Below the pieces are notes generated by a model that did not search any database, was not told where the DNA came from, and worked only from the letters and a program-made list of their open reading frames with translations. 64,000 nucleotides of DNA from Streptomyces sp. B21-083 (GTDB lineage Bacteria > Actinomycetota > Actinomycetes > Streptomycetales > Streptomycetaceae): the NCBI RefSeq assembly GCF_036898825.1, contig NZ_JARUND010000001.1:1178001-1242000 (forward strand), written 5' to 3'. Positions 17,001-24,303 of the stretch are shown one piece after another (position 1 is the first letter of the stretch; every line of letters begins with the position of its first letter). The translations under genes and the position numbers were made by a program.

Positions 17001-18367
17001 CCGATCTGCTCGACGTCCAGGGCGCGGAAGCTGAGCGTGCGGACCTCGCGGTCCTTGCCCCGGCCGACGCGGACCTCCTGGACCGCCTGGAGCATGTGCA
17101 GGACCGTGCGGTCGTCGATGGGGAGGAGCGGGGTGGTGCGCTCCAGCCAGGGGTATTTTTCGGGGTCGAAGATCGAGCCGTCGTACGCCGGGAGGTGGAA
17201 GCCGGAGCCGGGGTGGTCCACTCCCCCGTGCACGGCGTGGAAGAGGGCGATGAGGCGGTGCCACGCGGATGTCGTGTGCTCCAGCGACGTCTCGCCCTCC
17301 TCGTCCGCCCGCGCCTTCAGCTCGTCGCGCAGGAAGCGGGCGGAGTAGGAGCGGGCGTACACCTCGTTGTCCGCCGGGAGCAGGCCCCGTTCCTCCGCGA
17401 ACAGGAGGAAGACGACCCGCATCATGACGGCCACCGCACCGCGGTAGACCTCGCCCGCGCCGACGCCGGACGCGTGGAGGCCCGGCGCCCCGTGCTCGAC
17501 CGCCCGTACATCCGCGCGCCCTATGGCGTCGACGAGGAGTTCGACGGCCTGGCGGACCTGGACGCCCAGCGCCTCGGTGACGTCCTCGCCGGCCGCGAGG
17601 CTCGCCCTCAGCAGGCCGACGAGGGTCTCGGCTTCGTCGTACTCGAAGAAGCGGCGGCGGCGCAGCAGGGACACGAAGGCGCGGACGACGTTGCGTTCGG
17701 CCCGCTCGTTCCAGCCGATGGAGTCGAAGACGGCCGTGGTCGTGACGCCGCCGAGCGGGGCCCAGACCAGGCACCACCAGCGGCCGTCGGTGACCAGGCC
17801 GAGCGGTACGCCGTGGTGGCGCAGGAGGCGGGCGAGGCGGTCGGCGGGGGCCGCGGACCAGTCGCCGCCACCGCCGACGCGGGCCGTGGGCGCCGTACCG
17901 GACGGGACGGTCAGGCCGAGCAGGCGTACGCGTTTGGCGGCGGACTCCACGTCCGGTTCGACAGCGAGGTCCGTTCCGGGTTCGACCAGCGCGAAGTCGG
18001 GGCGTACTTCGGTGTTGTGCTCCGCGACGCGCAGGGTGAGGCGGTCGAGGCCGTGGTGCTCGGAGTCGCCCTGACGGAAGGCCAACGCGTCGTCCCAGCC
18101 GAGGAGTCGGCCGAGTACGTAGGCCACCCACTCGTCGCGGCCCGCCTTCGTGTCCGTCTGCCAGTCGGCGTGGCGGGCGCGGACACGGGCGCGTTCGTCC
18201 TTCTCCAGGGTGTCCAGCTGGGGCCAGGCGCGCAGCAGGACGGGCATGGTCAGGAAGGGGCCGGAGACCTCGGTGAGGTCGAGCCACTCCTGGTGCTGCC
18301 GGCGGCCGTCGGCGGCCTGGGCCTTGGCGGCGGCTACTCCGGCGCTCATGGGGCGGCGGGGGCTCAT
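14039..18367 (-). CDS. Large N6-adenine DNA methyltransferase, DISARM DrmMI-like
   Basis: 1442 residues. A long N-terminal region (about 1-590) precedes [14 protein letters not shown] (near 600), SAM motif I ([15 protein letters not shown], near 640), an [21 protein letters not shown] segment (acidic SAM-ribose ligand) and motif IV ([10 protein letters not shown], near 920). The rest is target recognition. This Eco57I-like organisation, next to a SNF2 helicase, matches the DrmD/DrmMI pair of class 1 DISARM. No DrmA, DrmB or DrmC gene is in the window. The start overlaps the helicase stop (ATGA). DNA coding residues about 915-1170 (14860-15620) drops to roughly 45-55% GC by hand count of several lines, against about 70% on both sides, a sign of domain replacement. 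A GNxN or other nuclease motif was not evident, so cutting would need a partner. Confidence 0.85.
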   Translation of the reverse strand: [1442 protein letters not shown]

Positions 18368-21300
18368 CGGCGGGCTTCCTTTGCGGGGATCACGAAGACG
18401 ACGGCGGCGGGGAAGAGGTGGGAGCGGGGCTCGCGGTAGCGGGCGGCGATGGCGGCGAGTTCGCGTTCGCGTTCGGCGGGGAGGCCCTTCAAGCGGTCGT
18501 CCCAGCGCTTGCGGTCGTCCTCGAACTGACGGCGCTCGTGGCCGGTCAGCTCGTGGGTGGAGAGGAGGGCGAGCTGTTCGCCCTCTCCCTCGCCCTCCTC
18601 CTTGAGCTTGGCGCGCAGGGTGGCCTCGAAGCGGTCGAGGGTCCCGGTGATACGGCGTTCCTCCTCGCCTCGGCGGTCGGCGAGCCTGCTCTCCAACTGG
18701 CGGCCGAGTTCGCCGGCGCGGGCCTCCAGGGAGCGGTAGAGAGGGTCGCGGAGCCTAGGCCAGGCCTCGGTGAGTTCCCTGCGCAGGTGCGGGGCCGCCT
18801 CGACGCCCTCGGAGAGTGCCTGGGAGAGGACCCTGCCCTGTTCACCCACCGACTCCCAGCGGCGGAAGCGGCCGGTGTCGCCGAACCAGCCGCCTGCGTA
18901 AAGGACTTCCTCGTGCAGTCGGGTGCCGTCGGTGCCGACGAGGACGTACCGGGCGTACGCGGAGACGAGGGTCGTGGTGACGGCCGGGTCGTCGGAGACG
19001 ACGGCGGTGACGCGGTGGAGGCCGACCGAGTCCGCGTTCCAGACGGCGGCGGTCAGGAGGCGTGTGGAAAGGGCGACGAGCGGGTGCTTGAGGTGGGCGA
19101 GGACCACGTCGTCCCTGCCCTGGGCGGCCACCGCCGGGGAGAAGGTGAGCGGGCGCTGCTCGCCCTCGCGGAGCTTGTGGGCGAGGCCGCGCGTGGCCCG
19201 CTCCCAACTGCCGGACAGGGGCTGGACTTCGAAGAGGTCGCCCGGCTCGAAGTCCTCCGCGCGGAGTGTGGACGTCAGCAGGGGCGGCTGGTTGTCCAGG
19301 GCCAGGGCGGTGTCCACGACGCGCTTGACGTTGCCCGGCGTGAGGCCGAGTGCGCTGACCGTCTCGTCGTACTGGTCGGCGAGCCGCTTCGTCTGCGCGG
19401 TGACGTTCTGCTCGGGGGCGACCTCGCCGCCCGTGCGGCGGCCCTTGATCGGCCTGGGCTTCGCGTTCTCGATGTCGACCGGTGCGGTGTCGCCGGTCAT
19501 GCGGCGCTGTACGGCGTCGGCGAGGACGGCGTTGACGGAGCCGAGGTCGTGCTCCATGCGCGCGACCTTCTTGGCGACCCGGGACAGGAACTCCAGGTCG
19601 GCCTCGTAGGAGCCTGCCTGGGCCTGTTGCCAGCCGGAGCCGATGAAGTGGGTGATCTCCGGGTCGTGCTTCTGGCCCCAGCGGTCGATGCGGCCGATGC
19701 GCTGTTCGAGCTTGTTGGGGTTGAAGGGGATGTCGTAGTTGATCAGGCGGTAGCAGTGGTTCTGGAGGTCAATGCCCTCGCCGGCGGCATCGGTGGCCAG
19801 CAGGATGCGGACCTTGCCCTCCGCGCGGGACGGCTCGGCCTGGAAGCCGAGGCGGATGCGCTCGCGCTCATCGGTCGGCACTCCGCCGTGCAGCCGCTCG
19901 ACGCGGCCCCCGTCGGTGAGTTCCTCCTGCTGGAGGAGGTCGTGGAGCCACTTCTGGGTGTCGCGGTACTCGGTGAAGACGACGACCCTTTCGTTGGTCC
20001 ACTTCTTTCCGTCAGGGCGGCAGACGGCCTTCAACTCGGCGATCAACGCGTCCGCCTTGGAGTCGGGTGCCGCCTCGTGGGTGAGGGCCCAGCGCTCCAT
20101 CTCCTGGAGCAGGTCGAGTTCCTGGCCGTCCTCGGCCGGGGTGAGCGAGGTGGAGCGGGTCAGCGCGTCGTCCTCGGCGTCGACCAGGCCCGCGTCGTCG
20201 AGGTCGGCGACGAGATCGGCGAACTCCTCCAGCCACTCGGGGACTTCGGCGGCGGCCGTACGTCCGCGCACGGGGCCGGTGTCCTCCAGATGGGAGAGGT
20301 ACACCTGGACGGTGTGGAGGAAGGCCGCCGGGGAGGAGAACAGCCGCTTCTTCAGCAGCAGGGTCACCAGGTCGGCGGCGCGGCGTCCGCCCCGGGCCTT
20401 CGGGGTCAGCTTCCTGCGCCGCAACTCGGCGAAGGAGCCGAGCAGTTGATGGATCTCGCGTTCCTGCGGGGTGTAGTCGACGGAGAGTTCGGACGTCTTC
20501 CGGGTACGGAAGCGGGGCGTGCCGTCCGCGTTGGTGACGGTCGACTTCAGGCGTCGTACGACGGTGTCCCTCAGCGCTTCCCTGTCCGGGTCGACGCCGC
20601 GTGCGAATCGCTGGTCGTCGATGAGTTCGAGGAGGGCCGTGTACGACTCGGGGTAGCCGTTGTGCGGGGTGGCGGAGAGGAAGAGGCGGTGCTCGAAGTG
20701 CGGGACGAGGCGCCGGATCAGCTTCGTCTGCTGGGAGTCGACGGCGTACACCTGCTTGGGCGCGGCGGGCGCGACGTGGTGCGCCTCGTCGAGGACGAGC
20801 AGGTCGAAGAAGCGCTTGTGCTCGCCGTCGGTGCTCTCCTCGGGGGCGCCGATGACCTCGTCGAGGAGGCGCTGGGCCTTCTGGCCGCGCAGCCAGGGCA
20901 GGGAGACGATGGTGAGCGGGTGCACGCGGAAGGGGTTCGCCGCTGTGCCGTGGGTGCGGCGCAGGCGGGCGCAGTGCTCGGAGTCGACGATGGTGAACTC
21001 CAGGCCGAACTTCTCGGCCATCTCGTCGCGCCACTTGAGGGTGAGGCCGGCCGGGCAGACGACCATGGTGCGGCGGGCCCGGCCGCGCAGCATGAGTTCC
21101 TGCACGACGAGGCCGGCCTCGATGGTCTTGCCGAGGCCGACGTCGTCGGCGAGGAGAAGGTTGACGCGGGGCGCGCCGACGGCACGGGAGACCGGCTCCA
21201 ACTGATACGGCTCGACGGCGACGCCGGAGCGGAACGGGGCCTGGAGGGTCTTGCCGTCGGCGGAGGCGACGGCGGACCAGCGGACGGCGTCGAGGAACGC

Positions 21301-21606
21301 GGCGAGGCGGTTCGGGGAGTCGTAGGAGCCCGTGGAGGCGTCCGGGAGAGAGCCGGCGGGCAGGACGCGGCGGCCGGGCTCGACCTCCCAGATCACGGAG
21401 AGGGTGTCGCCGAAGCGGCCGTCGGCGACGGACTGGAGGTGGACCAGGGTCGCGGGGCGGTGGTTCTCCTCGCCGTCGGGGGCGGCCGGGGACGGCTCGA
21501 CGCGGGCTACCACCCAGGACTGGCCGCGCACCTCGACCAGGTTCCCCTCTTCGGGGAGCGGCTGCGCCCCCGTCCGCTCGGTCTCGCGCTGAGCTGCTGG
21601 CGTCAT
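18364..21606 (-). CDS. SNF2-family helicase, DISARM DrmD-like
   Basis: 1080 residues from an ATG with GAGGGG upstream. Superfamily 2 motifs are all visible: motif I LLADDVGLGKTIEAGL (about 150-165), motif II LVLDEAHHVAP (about 270), motif III LFLSATPHNG (about 310), motif V ATDAAGEGIDLQ (about 612), and motif VI EQRIGRIDRWGQ (about 640). A charged coiled C-terminal part (about 900-1060, rich in REGEEER and KEEGEGEGE stretches) follows. It resembles RapA/DrmD ATPases that translocate on double-stranded DNA. It is the first gene of a two-gene operon with the methyltransferase and probably supplies DNA scanning in phage defence. No nuclease domain is seen. Confidence 0.87.
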   Translation of the reverse strand: MTPAAQRETERTGAQPLPEEGNLVEVRGQSWVVARVEPSPAAPDGEENHRPATLVHLQSVADGRFGDTLSVIWEVEPGRRVLPAGSLPDASTGSYDSPNRLAAFLDAVRWSAVASADGKTLQAPFRSGVAVEPYQLEPVSRAVGAPRVNLLLADDVGLGKTIEAGLVVQELMLRGRARRTMVVCPAGLTLKWRDEMAEKFGLEFTIVDSEHCARLRRTHGTAANPFRVHPLTIVSLPWLRGQKAQRLLDEVIGAPEESTDGEHKRFFDLLVLDEAHHVAPAAPKQVYAVDSQQTKLIRRLVPHFEHRLFLSATPHNGYPESYTALLELIDDQRFARGVDPDREALRDTVVRRLKSTVTNADGTPRFRTRKTSELSVDYTPQEREIHQLLGSFAELRRRKLTPKARGGRRAADLVTLLLKKRLFSSPAAFLHTVQVYLSHLEDTGPVRGRTAAAEVPEWLEEFADLVADLDDAGLVDAEDDALTRSTSLTPAEDGQELDLLQEMERWALTHEAAPDSKADALIAELKAVCRPDGKKWTNERVVVFTEYRDTQKWLHDLLQQEELTDGGRVERLHGGVPTDERERIRLGFQAEPSRAEGKVRILLATDAAGEGIDLQNHCYRLINYDIPFNPNKLEQRIGRIDRWGQKHDPEITHFIGSGWQQAQAGSYEADLEFLSRVAKKVARMEHDLGSVNAVLADAVQRRMTGDTAPVDIENAKPRPIKGRRTGGEVAPEQNVTAQTKRLADQYDETVSALGLTPGNVKRVVDTALALDNQPPLLTSTLRAEDFEPGDLFEVQPLSGSWERATRGLAHKLREGEQRPLTFSPAVAAQGRDDVVLAHLKHPLVALSTRLLTAAVWNADSVGLHRVTAVVSDDPAVTTTLVSAYARYVLVGTDGTRLHEEVLYAGGWFGDTGRFRRWESVGEQGRVLSQALSEGVEAAPHLRRELTEAWPRLRDPLYRSLEARAGELGRQLESRLADRRGEEERRITGTLDRFEATLRAKLKEEGEGEGEQLALLSTHELTGHERRQFEDDRKRWDDRLKGLPAERERELAAIAARYREPRSHLFPAAVVFVIPAKEARR

Positions 21607-21765
21607 GGGCGCTGTTCCCCTCGGTGTTCACCTGCCGTCGTCCGTAGACAGTGTCCCGTGTCCTGTCTCCCCTCCGGAACGACGTGACGGCAGGCTAACA
21701 CGAGCCATCAACTGTGAACAGAGATTACAAACAACCCAATCGACCGTCCGGATTGCCGCCGGCCG

Positions 21766-23028
21766 TCAGCCCATGCGGCGCAGCCGTTCCAGCAGCTTCC
21801 GGCTGCGCCCGTGCCCGGCGTCGGACTCGGGCAGGACCGTCTCCTCCTCGTCGGCCAGCCGGCGCAGCAACTCCTCGGCGGCGTGCCGTTCCCCGGTGCG
21901 GATCAGCAGGACGGCGATCTCGTAGCGGGTGTCCAGCACGGCGGGGTGGCCCGGCCCGAGCAGGCTGCGCTGTTCGGCGAGGACGGACTTCAGCTCGTCC
22001 AGGGCCTCGCGGGTGCGGCCGAGCGTCCCCGCGCACAGGGCGGCTCCGGCCCGGGCGGCGAGCGTGCCCGCGCGGTCGAGGCCGGGGTCGGCCATCAGCT
22101 CGCGGTACTCCTGCAGGGCGCGGGCGGGCCGTCCGGCCCGGCGCAGGGCGGCCAGCTCGGCCAGCCGCGGGTGCGCGGGCGTGGTCCCGGCGGCGGGAGC
22201 CGGCCGGGGCGCCCAGGCGGTGAGCAGGGCGGCCACCTCCTCGGCGGAGGCGGGCCGGTCCTCGGGCTTCTTCTCCAGCAGCCGCTCGACCAGCGCCCGC
22301 AGGCCGTCCGGTACACCGGGGCGGCGGTCGGCGAGCGGCGGGACAGGGTCGTTGGCGTGGCGGTGGTACAGCATGAACGGGCTGGGGTCCGTGAAAGGGG
22401 GCGCCCCCGTGAGCAGTTCGTACAGCACGCAGCCCAGCGAGTACAGGTCGCTCGCGGGGACTGTCCGGCCGACAGCCTGCTCGGGCGCCATGTAGACGAC
22501 CGTGCCGGGAGTGGCGTTGGAAGCGGTGAAACGGGTCTCGCCGGGCTCGGGCTCCAGAGCCGCGGCGACCCCGAAGTCCAGGACCTTGATATCCCCGTCG
22601 GGAGTCAGCATCAGGTTCGACGGCTTCAGGTCGCGGTGCACGACTCCCTGACCATGGGCGTAGGACAGCACCTCGGCCGTGCGGCGGGCCACGTCCGCCG
22701 CCTGCTCGACACCCAGGGGGCCGTCGTTCTTGAGGACGGCGTCCAGGGCACGGCCCGGGACGAGATCCATGACCAGATACAGCTCGCCCTCGTGGTTGCC
22801 GTGGTCGTGCACGGCGGGGACTCCCGGGTGGCGCAGGCGGCTGGTCAGGCGGATCTCGCGCAGGAACCGGCGCTCCAGCGTGCTCGGTTCGGCATCCCGG
22901 CCGCGGGCCGCGAGGAGCTTGACGGCGACCTCGCGGTCATGGTCGCCGTCGTGGGCCGCCCAGACGACACCCATCCCGCCCCGGCCCAGCTCGTGCGTCA
23001 GCTCGTACCGTCCAAGGCTCCGCCGCAT
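21766..23028 (-). CDS. Soluble Ser/Thr protein kinase with C-terminal helical repeats
   Basis: 420 residues from the ATG at 23028 (MRRSLGRYELTHELGRG); the open frame upstream is proline/arginine-rich and unlikely to be translated. A Hanks-type kinase (about 8-275): GRGGMG loop, K37 in AVKLL, HRDLKPSN (131-138), DFG (151-153), YMAPEQ, SDLYSLGCVLYELLTG. All catalytic residues are present. The tail (about 300-420) is alanine/arginine-rich paired helices resembling TPRs (LAALRRAGRPARALQEY, LGPGHPAVLDTRYEIAVLL). There is no transmembrane segment or PASTA domain, so this is a cytoplasmic kinase. It sits between a defence helicase operon and a second kinase. Confidence 0.85.
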   Translation of the reverse strand: MRRSLGRYELTHELGRGGMGVVWAAHDGDHDREVAVKLLAARGRDAEPSTLERRFLREIRLTSRLRHPGVPAVHDHGNHEGELYLVMDLVPGRALDAVLKNDGPLGVEQAADVARRTAEVLSYAHGQGVVHRDLKPSNLMLTPDGDIKVLDFGVAAALEPEPGETRFTASNATPGTVVYMAPEQAVGRTVPASDLYSLGCVLYELLTGAPPFTDPSPFMLYHRHANDPVPPLADRRPGVPDGLRALVERLLEKKPEDRPASAEEVAALLTAWAPRPAPAAGTTPAHPRLAELAALRRAGRPARALQEYRELMADPGLDRAGTLAARAGAALCAGTLGRTREALDELKSVLAEQRSLLGPGHPAVLDTRYEIAVLLIRTGERHAAEELLRRLADEEETVLPESDAGHGRSRKLLERLRRMG

Positions 23029-23211
23029 CGCGCTCCGCCCCCAGTTCCGGCGCCTGCCGCGCCCGCCGCCTCCCGCGCCCGGGAGCGTCACGGCACCCCG
23101 GCCGACCGGGTCATTCTGTCACCGGTCGCGGGACTCCTGTGCCGCACGTGACCGGGAAAGTGCTGGCTACAAAGACCGGAGCCCCGCTACGGAACGCGGT
23201 GGCGCCGTCGT

Positions 23212-24153
23212 TCACACCGGCATCGGCCCCTGTGGGACCAGGAAGGGGCGGCGTGGGTCCTCGGGCGGAGTCCGCCTGACGGCCAGCCCGGGGTCCGGCT
23301 CCGGCAGATGGGGTGCCAGGCCGGCGTAGACCTCGGCCGCCGACGCGGGACGGTCCTCGGGCCGCTTGGCCAGCAGGGCTGTGATCAGGTCCTGGAGATC
23401 GCCGGGTACGCGCACCCCCGCGTCGGCCAGGACAGGCGGGGGCGAGGCGAGATGGTGGGAGGCCAGGAGCGCCGGCTGATCCGTGGGGAAGGGCGGCTCC
23501 CCGGTGAGCATGTGGTGCAGCAGGCAGCCCACCGCGTACAGGTCGCTGCGGCCGTCGAGTCGGTTCCGGCCGGCCAGCAGCTCGGGAGAGGCGCAGATGA
23601 GGTTGCCGATGCCCTCGCCGGTCGTCGTCAGCCGCGGGTCGGTGTCGCTGAGCAGCTTGACCAGGCCGAAGTCGAGGAGTTTCACGACACCGTCACGGCG
23701 GACCATGACGTTCTGCGTCTTGAGGTCGCGATGCACCAGGTCGGCCGCGTGGACCGCGGACAACCCCGCGCACAGCTGGGCGGCGACGGCTGCCGCGGTG
23801 GGGACGTCGAACCGGCCGTCCTCCTGCTGGTCGAAGAGGTGCTCGAGGGTGGTGCCGTCGATCAGTTCCATCACCAGCCAGCACGTGTCGTCCGTGATCG
23901 ACGCGTCGAAGACCGTGGCGACGTTCGCGTGGTCGAGGCGTGCCGCCGCCCGCGCCTCCCTGCCGAACCGGGTGAGCGCGGAGTCGCGGCTGCTTGCCAC
24001 GGCCAGCAGTTCCGTAGCGACGGTCTTCACGGCGACAGGCCGGTCAAGGGGCAGGTCACGTCCCTGCCACACGTGCCCCATCACTCCGCGGCCCAGCACG
24101 GACTCCAGCCGATAGCGGTCATGGAGCACCAGTCCCGGCGCGAGACTCCACAT
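23212..24153 (-). CDS. Soluble Ser/Thr protein kinase
   Basis: 313 residues from the ATG at 24153, which has GGAGG at a good distance. Kinase motifs: GRGVMG loop, K43 in AVKTV, HRDLKTQN (141-148), DFG (161-163), ASPELL in place of APE, RSDLYAVGCLLHHMLTG. The usual GTxxYxAPE is altered to GNLICASPE, but the catalytic HRD, N and DFG residues remain. Nearly all of the protein is the kinase domain, with a short proline-rich tail and no membrane segment. It is transcribed away from a solitary DNA methylase gene 150 bases off, a kinase/methylase neighbourhood that recalls, without matching, the Pgl phage-resistance genes (PglW, PglX). Confidence 0.85.
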   Translation of the reverse strand: MWSLAPGLVLHDRYRLESVLGRGVMGHVWQGRDLPLDRPVAVKTVATELLAVASSRDSALTRFGREARAAARLDHANVATVFDASITDDTCWLVMELIDGTTLEHLFDQQEDGRFDVPTAAAVAAQLCAGLSAVHAADLVHRDLKTQNVMVRRDGVVKLLDFGLVKLLSDTDPRLTTTGEGIGNLICASPELLAGRNRLDGRSDLYAVGCLLHHMLTGEPPFPTDQPALLASHHLASPPPVLADAGVRVPGDLQDLITALLAKRPEDRPASAAEVYAGLAPHLPEPDPGLAVRRTPPEDPRRPFLVPQGPMPV

Positions 24154-24191
24154 GTCTGCCGACCTCCGTATTTCCCCGCACAACAAGGTGG

Positions 24192-24203
24192 AGCGTATAC
24201 GCT
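24192..24203. promoter_or_regulatory. Palindrome in kinase/methylase divergent promoter
   Basis: AGCGTATACGCT is a perfect 12-base palindrome between the divergent kinase (start 24153) and methylase (start 24304) genes, followed at once by TGTGAACA. Its position suits an operator for both genes; the regulator is unknown. Confidence 0.4.
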
Positions 24204-24303
24204 GTGAACAAAGTCAATGGGGACAGTAGCCCTCCCCGCATCAACGGCGGCCGCAGGGGGAACGCCGACCAGCCCAGCCACCAAGTACCTCGGAGACCGA
24301 ACC

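Noticed and set aside
15467..18439. 990-codon open frame on the + strand
   Set aside because: It is the exact antisense of the DrmMI-like gene; high GC keeps mirror frames open. The composition (RVRRR and LHRLQ runs) is not protein-like.
18418..21687. 1089-codon open frame on the + strand
   Set aside because: Antisense to the SNF2 helicase, whose motifs I to VI are clear on the other strand.
21712..24213. Full Rex operator from TGTGAAC half-sites
   Set aside because: No inverted partner half-site lies at the required spacing in any of the four places; kept only as a low-interest recurrent motif.
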